Source of the DNA: Candidatus Lambdaproteobacteria bacterium RIFOXYD2_FULL_56_26
Lineage (GTDB): Bacteria; SAR324; XYD2-FULL-50-16
Reading direction: 5' to 3'
Length of the DNA stretch: 63,908 nucleotides
NCBI GenBank assembly: GCA_001783715.1
Contig: MFNF01000060.1
Span: 1 to 63,908, forward strand
The notes under the pieces are model-generated. The model was not told the origin of the DNA, made no database searches, and worked only from the letters and a program-made list of their open reading frames with translations. A program made the translations under genes and the position numbers. How positions within the stretch are numbered: the stretch's first letter is position 1; every line of letters begins with the position of its first letter. Below, one piece after another: positions 37,133 to 46,538 of the stretch.

Positions 37133-39826
37133 TTGGACCACAGTTGGCGTTTCATTTTTGGTTTTCTGTTGGGCTTGTGGCTGCCTTTTGCCCCCTGGAC
37201 TTTGGCCCAGGAAAGCCCCAGCGCCATACTGGAGTACCTCCAGTGGGACCCGAGCAGCGAAAAACTCAAAATCATCCTAACCCTCCAAAACCCCTTAGCG
37301 GAGCCGGTATCCCTGTACGGCACCGTAGAAATCTCGACCACCCAACAGCAAAAAAGGATCGGGTTTGTGTCTCCCGTTTCTTTTACCCAAAGCTCCCAAG
37401 TCCTAGAGGTTGAGGCCCCTCCTTTTTCGTTCCAAGATGAAGACCAGTTGATCTTAGCGGTACGGCTTTATGACCGAAAAAACCGGGTTTTGCTCTACCA
37501 AACCGGGAAATTCAGCGCCCAGAGGCCCCAAGTCGGCCCAACCCACCGGTTTTCCGGTGAAGCCAAAGAGGCCACCGTTTTGCTGGAGGCCACCCAAGAG
37601 CGTTTTGCCCAACTGGCCAGCCGGAACACCAAGCAGGCCTCTGCGGCGGCCTGGGTAGAGTTGCGGGAACAAAACCAAGTCCGGTGGTTGACCCAAGGGG
37701 ATTCGCTGCCTTGGGCGAGCCGTTTGGTCGAGGCTTTCAGTATCCGTGACGGTTCCAAAAATGTCGCTCTGACCCCGGAGATGGTGATTGAAACCACCGA
37801 GCCCTTGGTGGCTTCCAGCCTCAAAGACCAGATCCACTTTCGGCCCGCCGACGGCCCCCAGGCTACCCAAGAAATCCCGGTGAGCTACAAACTGCTGGGC
37901 AAGCGGCTGACCTTAGGGCTTCCTGGCCCCTTGGCCTACGGGACCAGCTACCGGTTGGTTTTAGGCAACGGGATCAAGAGCATCGGTGGGCAAAAGATGG
38001 CCCAGGAAGAGGGCTGGAGCTTTACCACCTTGCCCAGCCCCCCCAAAATGACGATCCAAAGCAGCCAACCGGATCTGGGGGCCACCCAGGCCTCGATCTC
38101 CGGCGGCGTGGTGGTGGTCTTTTCCGCCCCCTTGGACCCCAAGAGCTTGGACTTAAAAAACATCCGGCTGACCCAGGGAGAAACTCCGGTGAAAGGGAAG
38201 GCAGCAATCATCGGCAAGCGCATGATTTTTAAGACCGATTCCCCTCTGAAATTCGAGACCGCTTACCACTTTCACTTGGAAGGCCTCAGAGACTTGGAGG
38301 GGAACAACCAAGAGGGCTCTTTTGAACTCACCTTTACCACCGAAAAGGAAGCGTTCCGCGAGTTGGTCTTGGAGCTCAAAGGCATGTATCCCCAACCCAA
38401 GGCCAGGGGTTTGGGCAAGGACACCGAAATTTGGGTCCAACTGGACGCTCCAATTGACCCGGCCACTTTGGCCAAAGGGGCACTATTGCTCCAAGGGAAC
38501 CAGCCGACCCCCGGCCATTGGGAAGCCAAGGAAAGTAGGATCTACTTTGTCCCCGAGTCCGGCTTGTTGAACAACCAAGTTTATGTGGTCCAATTGACCC
38601 CAGCGCTCAAGTCCCTGGCCGGGGGTGGATTGAGAAAGGAAGTGGCTTGGCCCTTTGCGACCCGTGCCGACATGGGCTACCCCGCCGAGGAAGACCCGAA
38701 CGTGCTGATCTTCAGCCCCAGCCACGAGGTGGAAACCTACACCCGAGAAAGGGAAGGGATTTTAAAGATCGGGGTCACCACCTTTGAACCGATCCGCCAG
38801 ATTGACGTAAACGGGCAGCTGATCAACCAGACCGGGGATACCAAGGCGGAATTCGAGATTCCTTACAAATTGACCCAAAAGATCACCAAATTCGAGGTTT
38901 CGGTGGTCACGCCCTCGGGGTTGGGCAGGAAGGACTTTACCTTGCACCTGGGTTCCCGGGAAGAGGGACCCAGTTTTCGGTTGATCAGCATTTTGTCCGG
39001 CCAAAGTCTCGACAACGTTGACAGTTCCGCCGATGGAAGACCCAAGACGGCTGCGACAAAATCGTCGATTACTTTGGTCCCCCAGTTCACTTGGCGTTTT
39101 TCCAAGGACAATGCGGTTTTGGTCAAAGGGATCTTACTGCGAGAGAAGTACGCAAAAAAAGCCTATCAAAGCAAAGAGACCGCCTTCACCCAGTTTACCC
39201 TGGAATGGGAACTCAAAGACACTTGGGTCGGAACCTTGACCTCCGACCTGGGTTGGAACGATATTCGCACTGACAACAGTGTGATCTCCACCGGCAAGAA
39301 CAAGTTGATCGCCGAGACCTACTTTTCGATGGAAATGGAACAGGTTCCCGAAAAAGGCACCAGTTTCAAAACCAAGTTGGAGGGCAAAAACTCCAACTTC
39401 ATCGCCAAGGCCGCCAGCATCGACGACGAAACGGACGCAACAGTCACCACCTTGACCTTGACCGGAAAATCCGTCTTTTTTGACGTGACCACCCAATTGG
39501 ACCTGCAAAGTGAAAACACCAACGCCGTGGGCATAAACAAGGACAACTCGGCGCTCAAGGAGGGAATCAAGTTTTCGGGCAAGCTGGGGGACTTTACGCC
39601 CAGCCTTTATCTCTACCAGAAAACCACCAGCTACCCCAGGGTCAGCACCTCCACGGGGATCAAACAAAAAGACGTTTCGACCAACACCGAAATTAAGGTT
39701 GGCTATGCTCTGGTCAAGGGGCTACAACTGGGAATAGAATACAAGTACAAGGACAACAAGACCAACGCCTCCTCCGGGACCTACAAGCTGGGTACGGCGG
39801 GGCTTAGCTTGACCCACATTTGGTAA
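37133..39826 (+). CDS. Big_5-like Ig-repeat protein with C-terminal outer-membrane barrel
   Basis: This 897-aa exported protein has the signal peptide FIFGFLLGLWLPFAPWTLAQ. Three Ig-like modules of the Big_5/SbsA type follow: VTLTPEMVIETTEPL..., ISGGVVVVFSAPLDPKSLDL... and DTEIWVQLDAPIDPATLAKG..., each ending in a YxxxLxGLRDLEGN-like turn. From about residue 625 the sequence switches to alternating beta-strands (FTQFTLEWELKDTWVGTLTSDLGW and so on) and ends in LTHIW, an aromatic-terminated barrel signal. The start is a TTG at 37133. The FecR gene follows after 6 nt. Function is unknown; it could display or export a surface component. Confidence 0.7.
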   Translation: MDHSWRFIFGFLLGLWLPFAPWTLAQESPSAILEYLQWDPSSEKLKIILTLQNPLAEPVSLYGTVEISTTQQQKRIGFVSPVSFTQSSQVLEVEAPPFSFQDEDQLILAVRLYDRKNRVLLYQTGKFSAQRPQVGPTHRFSGEAKEATVLLEATQERFAQLASRNTKQASAAAWVELREQNQVRWLTQGDSLPWASRLVEAFSIRDGSKNVALTPEMVIETTEPLVASSLKDQIHFRPADGPQATQEIPVSYKLLGKRLTLGLPGPLAYGTSYRLVLGNGIKSIGGQKMAQEEGWSFTTLPSPPKMTIQSSQPDLGATQASISGGVVVVFSAPLDPKSLDLKNIRLTQGETPVKGKAAIIGKRMIFKTDSPLKFETAYHFHLEGLRDLEGNNQEGSFELTFTTEKEAFRELVLELKGMYPQPKARGLGKDTEIWVQLDAPIDPATLAKGALLLQGNQPTPGHWEAKESRIYFVPESGLLNNQVYVVQLTPALKSLAGGGLRKEVAWPFATRADMGYPAEEDPNVLIFSPSHEVETYTREREGILKIGVTTFEPIRQIDVNGQLINQTGDTKAEFEIPYKLTQKITKFEVSVVTPSGLGRKDFTLHLGSREEGPSFRLISILSGQSLDNVDSSADGRPKTAATKSSITLVPQFTWRFSKDNAVLVKGILLREKYAKKAYQSKETAFTQFTLEWELKDTWVGTLTSDLGWNDIRTDNSVISTGKNKLIAETYFSMEMEQVPEKGTSFKTKLEGKNSNFIAKAASIDDETDATVTTLTLTGKSVFFDVTTQLDLQSENTNAVGINKDNSALKEGIKFSGKLGDFTPSLYLYQKTTSYPRVSTSTGIKQKDVSTNTEIKVGYALVKGLQLGIEYKYKDNKTNASSGTYKLGTAGLSLTHIW

Positions 39827-39832
39827 ACGCCC

Positions 39833-41098
39833 ATGGGCCGTTGTAAGATCTTGTTTTTGCTGTTTTTAGGGCTGTTGGTTCTGCCGGGGATGGGGTTTTC
39901 CGGCGACCGGGTGGGCGAACTGACCCTGGAGTCGGGCAGCGTCAAGCTGCGCCGGGCGGGCAAGGACTTGATCCACAAAAAATCGGGGGTACCGATTGAG
40001 GTCCAAAACGGCGACGAACTGCAAACCGGGGCCAATACGGTCGCTAAGCTCAAGTTATTGGCCAAGCAGGACGAAATCGACCTTTTTTCCAACAGCTTTC
40101 TGAACGTGGACCAAGTGTCCGGGGAACAGCGAGAATTGCGTATGCCCATTGGGAAAGCCAAATTCAAGGTCACCCCCAGTCTAACCCCCCTGGCTGCCGG
40201 TGCGCCCAGGCCCTTCCAGATTCGTACGGTAAACGCTCTGGTCGGGGTCAAGGGAACCGAATTCGTTTTGGGTACCGGAGCGGAGCAGACCAACCTGCTC
40301 ACCATTGAAGGATCGGTGGTCATGGCCAACGTGGCTTCCCCGGAGGTCGAAGTCGAGGTAACCCAAAACCAGGCCAGCCAGATCACCAAAACCGAGACTC
40401 CGACCCAACCGGTCCAGGTTTCCCCCCAGACGGTCCAAAGTATCTTGACCACCGAAAACCCCCAGGCCTGGAGCGCAGTTAAGTTTGGCGCACCGGTAAC
40501 GGATACGGGCGAGAAAAAGAAGGAAGAAAAGAAGAAGGAAGAGAAGAAGGAAGAGAAGAAGGAAGAAAAGAAGGAAGAAAAGAAGGAAGAAAAGAAAACC
40601 GAAGACTCCAAGGCCAAACCAGGAGCCCAAGGGAAATCAGAGGCTGGCCCGGCCAAGGGCGAGGGCGGTGGTAAGGCTGATGGAGGCCCAGCCAAGGGCG
40701 ATGACGGCGGCAAGACCGAAGGGGGAGCGGCTAAACTTGGAGCCGGAGAAGGTGGCGCAGCCAAAGCGGACGGTGCAGATTCGGGAGCCGGGCCCAAGCT
40801 GGGCAGTCAAGAGGGGGCCTCCACCGGTGGAACCCTCCCCCCCCTGGGTGGGGTCGAGAGCCCTGGAGCCATGGCGGAAGTAAACTCTGACTTTGGAGGT
40901 GCCGAAGATTTTGGCAATTTTGGGGACTTTGAAGAGGTGATCATTGAAGACGACTTAGGGTTTGAAACGGACAGCATCGAAGACATCGGAGCGATCATCG
41001 ACCAAGTAACCGCCGACACCACCAAGGTGACCGAAACGGTGATCAAGGAAGTCAACACCCCCGGCACCCAACCTGTTCAAATCGTGATTACCCATTAG
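39833..41098 (+). CDS. FecR-domain protein with long Lys/Glu tract
   Basis: This 421-aa exported protein has the signal sequence KILFLLFLGLLVLPGMGFS. A FecR-type domain covers about residues 28-165 (LESGSVKLRRAGK, VQNGDELQTGANTVAKLKL, FQIRTVNALVGVKGTEFVLG, LLTIEGSVVMANV). A tract of KKEE repeats follows (about 226-256), then a Gly/Ala/Lys/Asp-rich spacer and an acidic C-terminus (FGNFGDFEEVIIEDDLGFE). FecR domains of this secreted type occur widely outside iron signalling. No sigma factor is adjacent, so a classical FecR/FecI role is unlikely. It is the middle gene of the three-gene operon. Confidence 0.75.
   Translation: MGRCKILFLLFLGLLVLPGMGFSGDRVGELTLESGSVKLRRAGKDLIHKKSGVPIEVQNGDELQTGANTVAKLKLLAKQDEIDLFSNSFLNVDQVSGEQRELRMPIGKAKFKVTPSLTPLAAGAPRPFQIRTVNALVGVKGTEFVLGTGAEQTNLLTIEGSVVMANVASPEVEVEVTQNQASQITKTETPTQPVQVSPQTVQSILTTENPQAWSAVKFGAPVTDTGEKKKEEKKKEEKKEEKKEEKKEEKKEEKKTEDSKAKPGAQGKSEAGPAKGEGGGKADGGPAKGDDGGKTEGGAAKLGAGEGGAAKADGADSGAGPKLGSQEGASTGGTLPPLGGVESPGAMAEVNSDFGGAEDFGNFGDFEEVIIEDDLGFETDSIEDIGAIIDQVTADTTKVTETVIKEVNTPGTQPVQIVITH
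40511..40598 (+). repeat. 88-nt uninterrupted homopurine tract (12-nt repeats)
   Basis: Every base on the plus strand from 40511 to 40598 is A or G. It is built from imperfect 12-nt units of the form AAGGAAGAAAAG that encode the KKEE repeats of the FecR-domain protein. Such tracts can slip, which would change length in frame, and can form triplex DNA. Confidence 0.85.
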
Positions 41099-41107
41099 GA
41101 GCGACAA

Positions 41108-44100
41108 ATGAGAAGGACCTCGACCGAACTGATCCCTTGGCTTTTGTTGCTCGGAGCCATTGGCCTACTGGGTCTGGGGGGTTGTAATGCCCCAGGAAAA
41201 AGCTCGGACTACAACCAAGGTCCACCCAAGGCCACCGTCACCTTTGAGGTCCAAAAACCCCAAGAAGCCAAAAGGCACAACAGCAGCTTTCGGGCCAACG
41301 TCAACAGCCTGCCTTCGGATACCGGGACCTCTATGATCCTGGCCCTTGCCGATACGGAAACCTTTAAAGGCGACTACCTCGCTTATGGTTCGGTGCTGGA
41401 TGCAGGGCTCTTGAGCCTAACCACCAACCAAGTCACCTTGGTTTTGCCACTGAACAAACCGGTTCGGTTGGTGGAATACACCTTTGCCAGCTTTTACTTC
41501 AGTCCCGGCGAGATCAAGGCTGCAAGGGCCGAACCGGTTTCGGGTGCCGACTTGGGCCTAGTCACCTTGACCGCAGGCACCAAGGCTCTGTCCTTGGTTT
41601 CCAACCTTACTCCGATCACCGCCCCCAAGAGTATCTCGGTGACCGGTTCGGTGGCGGTCGGGGTTGGGGCCACCTCCCAAATGGTCGCTTATGCCATCTA
41701 TGCGGACGGCAGCGCCCAGGACATGACCAACCACGCCACCTGGAGCAGTTCGGCTCCGACCAACGCCACCGTCACCAACGACATTGCCACTTCCAAAGGG
41801 GTCGTGACCGGAAAACTGCCCGGCCCGGCGACCCTCACCGCCACCTTATTGGGGGTTTCGGGGACCAAGGTCATCAGTGTTGAAACCAACGCCAACAGTT
41901 TGGCCTTCCGACAGTTGGTGTACGATGGGACCTACAACTTTAGCGCCAACGATGATGGGTATGGGTTCTTGGACTACATCATCGGCCAAACGGTCTGGGG
42001 GGATTTTGGGGAATACTTTGACCGCTACGATCCCCATTTGGGTATCCAGATCCCCATTACTAACCCCAACCAAAGGTACCGCCTGGAAGGGGGCTTGTGG
42101 GTGCCCGATACCATGGCCTTGGTCAGGACGCAGACGGACTATACGGCCAACAAAATGTATTTCACCAACCCCGACGGCTGGGTCCAATTGGACCGGGTTG
42201 CGGACTTGGCCAACAAGGTCTCCACCATCGACTTCCATGGGTTCACTCGGCAGGTCCCCATGGGACCGGGGGCCAAATCTTTTGACATGACCTTCCAGAT
42301 TACCTACCCCAGCTCTAGGTACCTTTTGGAGCAGGTGGAGACCACAAAAAGCGGCAGCTCCGGGAGCGGAGGCACCTTTCCCAGCCTGGAAGCCTTTTTG
42401 TCCACCAACAGCTACCAAAACGCCACCGCGGTGGCTTCCCTCTACGGCCCCAGCGGTTTTGACTGCACCAGCGGTGGAGGTTCTTGCCTGTTCTTCTCCT
42501 ACACTGCAGGCCAACAGGCAGGGGACATCATGCAGGTGAACTACGATGGCAACCACAATGTGCTCAGCACTTCGGTCGGCGGCAGTTGGCACCTGGATGT
42601 GATTGAAGGAAAAACCCTGCTGTTTGGGGACATTTACGATCCCGCCTTCCAAAAGGGTGGCAAGGGAGCGGTGAATTGGACCCTGTGGGGGGTGTTGCAG
42701 GGAGAGGTCCACCGGGGCTGGTCCGAGCTTCCCGGCGCACAGCAGGGCACCTTTACCGAATACAACTTCGATGCCGCAGTCAGTTTGATGAACTACCTAG
42801 ACACCGCTGGGCCGGAAATCTTCATTTCCCCTTGGTACCAGCCACCAACCACCGGCTGTACCACCTGCAACGGCAGCAGTGGTGGCGGCACTCCCACGGG
42901 GCCCAGTTACACCCCGCCCAAAGCACTCTACTTTGACGGTGCTACCGGTTGGATCGGCACCAATACCGCCGGCTTTTTGGGTATCGCCAACACCTTTACT
43001 ATCGCCGCTTGGATCGACAGTACCGGACCCACCGCCTTCAACCAACCGATCCTGGAGATCACCGACGGCACCGCCAACAACCTGATAAGCCTCTACATCG
43101 AGGCCAGCACCGGGAATCTGGCGGCCAAGGTGACCGATGCGGTCAACGGAACCAGCAACTTCTTCCAGTATGTCAGCCTTACCCCAGTCCCAACCGGCGG
43201 CAGACATTTGGTGGCAATGGTTTGGGACGGTTTTACCTTGAGCCTTTACCAGGACTCTGGGGTAATTTCGGCCAGCCCCGTTTCCTCGATCACCAGCTCC
43301 CAGAGCGACAGTGCTCGGTCGGTGAACATTGGCAAGGATTCGTTCGGCAATTATTTTAACGGCAAGATCCACTCGTTGATGGTCTGGAACAGTGCCTTGG
43401 GCACTAGTGCCGAATTGCCGGAAATCTACAAGAGTAACAATGTCTTCCAAACCGACTTGAACATAGATTTTGGGCTCTATCTGAGCAGCCTTAACTTGAT
43501 GCACTGGTGGCACTTTGACTCCGACCCGACCCTTTTGGGCCGAGACTTCTCCTTGTATGGAACCCCAACCAACCTGGCTGGAGGGACATTAACCCAGGCC
43601 AACTTACAAAACTTTAATCTGGTGGACCCTGTGTGGTACACCGATGGAGGTCTGCTCAGCCCCAATGGCGGGGAATTTGCCAATGACGGCCTAGCCATGA
43701 ACCTCTCTTGGGACTCAATACTGCTCTCCGGCACCACGGTGAATGTTTATCTGCTCACCGACTTGGCCCAAAGCTATCTTTTGGACCCCACTGCTGCCGA
43801 CTTGGCCGACCGGGTTTCTGCGGTCAACTGGGCTCCCCTCTCTGCGAACTGGAGCAACAACGGGTTGGCCAGCTTTGATCCGGGGACGATACCGGGTTTC
43901 TATGGCACGGGATACAAACTTTTGATCGTCTCGGACACAGGGTTGTGGGACGTAACCGATGGAGTCTTCTCGATCAACACCGGATTTCCCTACCCTGTCC
44001 CCCAGGGAATCAACTTTAATGGGCTCAGTTATCTAGGTTCAAGCACCTCTGCCACTCTGGGTCTGTCGAGCAGTTTTTCCCTTTCCGTTTGGTTCAAACA

Positions 44101-45046
44101 AAACATGAAGAGCGGGATACAAACCCTATTGGCTTTAGGAGACGGCACGGCCACCGGGCACATTGCCCTCAAGTTGAACGGTGGCATCCCCCAACTCACC
44201 ATCTCTGACGGGACCTTGGTGACCGAATACTTGGCTACCGGTACAGTCAACACAGGAATGGGGTACAACCTGACCGTCACTTATGACGGAACCAACCCGC
44301 CAACGATGTACTTGGACGGTGCCCTTTTGACCCCGGCAGTCACCGTCAACCACACCGGGGTGGCAGCCCCCGTGGAATCCGCTCGTTTGATCAATGTGGG
44401 CGTAGATCAGGGTTCCGTTGACTCCTACAACGGCGAAGTCATGGGAGTGGCCATTTGGAGTTCGGTGCTCACCGCCGCTGAGGCGGGCTCGCTGGCCCAC
44501 GACCACCGAGGTTGGACCCAGTACCTGGGAATGTCTTTTGCCAACTATGTCTCGCCCCTGAGCCTGCAACACTGGTGGCAGTTTGACATGAACCCGGCCA
44601 ACTTCGGATTCGACATGGGCATCGGCCTCAACCTGCAAGACCTCTCTACCGGGGCGTATGGTTTGACTGCGGCGGACTTTAAACCTTACATTCCTTGGCC
44701 GCAAGCCAGCTACCTCACTGGGACCTTGCTTACCCCCAACGGTGGGGAATCCTGGACCAACGGGGTGAGCCAAAACATCACTTGGAACAGCGTTTCCTTG
44801 TCAACGGTGAATGTGGACCTTTACCTTCTTGACGAACTTGCTCCGCCGCCCCTGGGTCCCCTCGATTCAGACTTGGCCTACCAGCTTTCTGGACAGGGGT
44901 GGATTCACTTGGGCACGGTGACAAACAATGGGACCTATACCTTCACTCCCACCAGCCTGCCCCCTGGTTCGGTCTATCGGGTATTGATCGTTGGAGATAC
45001 CACCGGGGCTTGGGACTTGAGTGACGCTGCCTTCTCTATCTTCTAA
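41108..45046 (+). CDS. giant surface lipoprotein with duplicated LamG and Kre9/KNH-like modules
   Basis: This 1312-aa protein begins with a lipoprotein signal (LLLLGAIGLLGLGGC, lipidated Cys at the lipobox LGGC). A BIG2-like segment lies near residues 175-255 (KSISVTGSVAVGVGATSQM...). The C-terminal half repeats twice: a LamG/concanavalin-like domain (ALYFDGATGWIGTNTAG... and INFNGLSYLGSSTSA...) followed by a Kre9/KNH-like block (LLSPNGGEFANDG... and LLTPNGGESWTNG...). Such modules bind sugars or proteins at the cell surface. It is the last gene of the operon and ends at a strong bidirectional terminator. The start follows AGGAG, which overlaps the FecR gene stop. Confidence 0.75.
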   Translation: MRRTSTELIPWLLLLGAIGLLGLGGCNAPGKSSDYNQGPPKATVTFEVQKPQEAKRHNSSFRANVNSLPSDTGTSMILALADTETFKGDYLAYGSVLDAGLLSLTTNQVTLVLPLNKPVRLVEYTFASFYFSPGEIKAARAEPVSGADLGLVTLTAGTKALSLVSNLTPITAPKSISVTGSVAVGVGATSQMVAYAIYADGSAQDMTNHATWSSSAPTNATVTNDIATSKGVVTGKLPGPATLTATLLGVSGTKVISVETNANSLAFRQLVYDGTYNFSANDDGYGFLDYIIGQTVWGDFGEYFDRYDPHLGIQIPITNPNQRYRLEGGLWVPDTMALVRTQTDYTANKMYFTNPDGWVQLDRVADLANKVSTIDFHGFTRQVPMGPGAKSFDMTFQITYPSSRYLLEQVETTKSGSSGSGGTFPSLEAFLSTNSYQNATAVASLYGPSGFDCTSGGGSCLFFSYTAGQQAGDIMQVNYDGNHNVLSTSVGGSWHLDVIEGKTLLFGDIYDPAFQKGGKGAVNWTLWGVLQGEVHRGWSELPGAQQGTFTEYNFDAAVSLMNYLDTAGPEIFISPWYQPPTTGCTTCNGSSGGGTPTGPSYTPPKALYFDGATGWIGTNTAGFLGIANTFTIAAWIDSTGPTAFNQPILEITDGTANNLISLYIEASTGNLAAKVTDAVNGTSNFFQYVSLTPVPTGGRHLVAMVWDGFTLSLYQDSGVISASPVSSITSSQSDSARSVNIGKDSFGNYFNGKIHSLMVWNSALGTSAELPEIYKSNNVFQTDLNIDFGLYLSSLNLMHWWHFDSDPTLLGRDFSLYGTPTNLAGGTLTQANLQNFNLVDPVWYTDGGLLSPNGGEFANDGLAMNLSWDSILLSGTTVNVYLLTDLAQSYLLDPTAADLADRVSAVNWAPLSANWSNNGLASFDPGTIPGFYGTGYKLLIVSDTGLWDVTDGVFSINTGFPYPVPQGINFNGLSYLGSSTSATLGLSSSFSLSVWFKQNMKSGIQTLLALGDGTATGHIALKLNGGIPQLTISDGTLVTEYLATGTVNTGMGYNLTVTYDGTNPPTMYLDGALLTPAVTVNHTGVAAPVESARLINVGVDQGSVDSYNGEVMGVAIWSSVLTAAEAGSLAHDHRGWTQYLGMSFANYVSPLSLQHWWQFDMNPANFGFDMGIGLNLQDLSTGAYGLTAADFKPYIPWPQASYLTGTLLTPNGGESWTNGVSQNITWNSVSLSTVNVDLYLLDELAPPPLGPLDSDLAYQLSGQGWIHLGTVTNNGTYTFTPTSLPPGSVYRVLIVGDTTGAWDLSDAAFSIF

Positions 45047-45062
45047 GGGCAGCAACTGCGTT

Positions 45063-45106
45063 AAAAAAAAGGCCGCAATCCCCAAGAGGGTTGCGGCCTT
45101 TTTTTT
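45063..45106. terminator. bidirectional intrinsic terminator
   Basis: The stem GGCCGCAA (45071-45078) with TTGCGGCC (45091-45098) has an A run before it (45063-45070) and a T run after it (45099-45106). It can therefore terminate both the surface operon (+) and manC (-). Confidence 0.92.
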
Positions 45107-45128
45107 GGCTAGGCTTGGGAATAGAACC

Positions 45129-46538
45129 TCAGCCCTCCACCCGGCCAAAGTCATCGTCAAACCGTTCAATGTCGTCTTCCCCCAGGTAGTGGCCCAGTTG
45201 GACCTCAATGATCTTGACCGGGCTTTTGCCGGGGTTTTCCAACCGGTGCAAGGCGGTCTTGGGCAGGTAGGTGGATTGGTTTTCGGTCAGGAACAAAACC
45301 TCTTCGTCCCTGGTCACCTTGGCGGTGCCCTCGAGCACCACCCAATGTTCGCTTCGGTGCAGGTGCCGTTGCAGGGAAAGCCGTTTTCCGGGCAGCACCT
45401 CGATGCTTTTTACCTTAAAGCCCGGCCCTTCCCGGAGCACCGTATAAGAGCCCCATGGCCGAAGGACCTTGGTGTGGAACTTGTACTCCCCTCGGTCTTC
45501 CTTTTTGAGGTGGTCCACCAAAGTCTTTACATCTTGGCTGCGGGTAAGGTCGCAGACCAAGAGAGCATCGTCGGTTTCCACCACGATCAGGTTTTTGAGG
45601 CCCACCCCGGCGACCAACCGTTTGCTGGAGATGATCAGGCAGTTTTCACTGTCCTGGAGCACCACGTTGCCCCGAGAAACGTTGCCCTTTCCGTCTTTGG
45701 GGCTGACTTCGTAGATGCTTTCCCAGCAGCCCAAGTCGTTCCAGCCGACCTCCATCTGCACCACTGCCACCTTGTCGCTTTTTTCCAAGACGGCGTAGTC
45801 GAAGCTGTCGCTTTTGGTCTGCCCATAAACCTGGGCGATTTCTTTTGCCCCCAAGGCTTTGGGTTTCCCGGCGGCAAAAAACAGGTCATACAGCTGGGGA
45901 CAGAGCTGGGCGTAAACCGAGACCAACATACGGGGGGTGGCCATAAAGATCCCGGCGTTCCAAGAGTAACAGCCCTCGGCCAGATAGGCCTGGGCGGTTT
46001 TCAAGTTGGGCTTTTCGGCGAACTTGGCGACCTTAAAGCCCGGCCCCACCGGCTCGGCGGCCTTGATATAACCGTACCCGGTGTCGGGCCGGTTGGGGGT
46101 GATACCAAAGGTGACGATCCAGCCTTCCAAAGCCAGTTGCGCTCCCGCCCGGAGCTTTTCTTGGAACAAGGCGGTATTTTGGATCAGATGGTCCGCAGGC
46201 AGGATCACCAAGGGCAGGTCCCAAAGCGCTTCGGGGATGGAGGCGAGGCCCCACAAGATGGCCGGAGCGGTGTTGCGCCCGGTCGGCTCCAAAAGCAGCC
46301 GCTTGGTCCCCAAACCGGGCAGGACCTGCTCAACCTGCCGTTCCAACTCGTACTGGTGGCCTTCTGCACCGACAATCCACAACTGCTCTTGGGGTACCAA
46401 CCCGGCCAAACGGGTGCAGGTTTCCTGCAACAGGCTCTCTTGGGTTTGGCCCAGGTTGAGGAACTGCTTTGGGGTCATGGACCGAGAAAAAGGCCAAAGC
46501 CTTGTACCGGAGCCACCGGCGAGGATCATTGCTATCAT
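45129..46538 (-). CDS. manC: mannose-1-phosphate guanylyltransferase / mannose-6-phosphate isomerase
   Basis: This 469-aa bifunctional enzyme makes GDP-mannose for polysaccharides. The N-terminal nucleotidyltransferase starts IAMILAGGSGTRLWPFSRSMTPKQFL and has EPTGRNTAPAILWG, ILPADHLIQ, TGYGYIK and EKPNLKTAQAYL, and WNAGIFMA. The C-terminal cupin (about 345-460) has RPWGSYTVLREGPGFKVKSIEVLPGKRLSLQRHLHRSEHWVVLEGTA and GDDIERFDDDFGR. The start has ATG at 46538 with a second in-frame ATG 9 nt later. With rfbA it points to surface-polysaccharide synthesis, although the two genes are 31 kb apart. Confidence 0.95.
   Translation of the reverse strand: MIAMILAGGSGTRLWPFSRSMTPKQFLNLGQTQESLLQETCTRLAGLVPQEQLWIVGAEGHQYELERQVEQVLPGLGTKRLLLEPTGRNTAPAILWGLASIPEALWDLPLVILPADHLIQNTALFQEKLRAGAQLALEGWIVTFGITPNRPDTGYGYIKAAEPVGPGFKVAKFAEKPNLKTAQAYLAEGCYSWNAGIFMATPRMLVSVYAQLCPQLYDLFFAAGKPKALGAKEIAQVYGQTKSDSFDYAVLEKSDKVAVVQMEVGWNDLGCWESIYEVSPKDGKGNVSRGNVVLQDSENCLIISSKRLVAGVGLKNLIVVETDDALLVCDLTRSQDVKTLVDHLKKEDRGEYKFHTKVLRPWGSYTVLREGPGFKVKSIEVLPGKRLSLQRHLHRSEHWVVLEGTAKVTRDEEVLFLTENQSTYLPKTALHRLENPGKSPVKIIEVQLGHYLGEDDIERFDDDFGRVEG

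Noticed and set aside
39833-41098. Classical FecR anti-sigma regulator for iron uptake
   Set aside because: No ECF sigma factor or TonB receptor is nearby, and the protein is exported by a cleavable signal rather than spanning the inner membrane.
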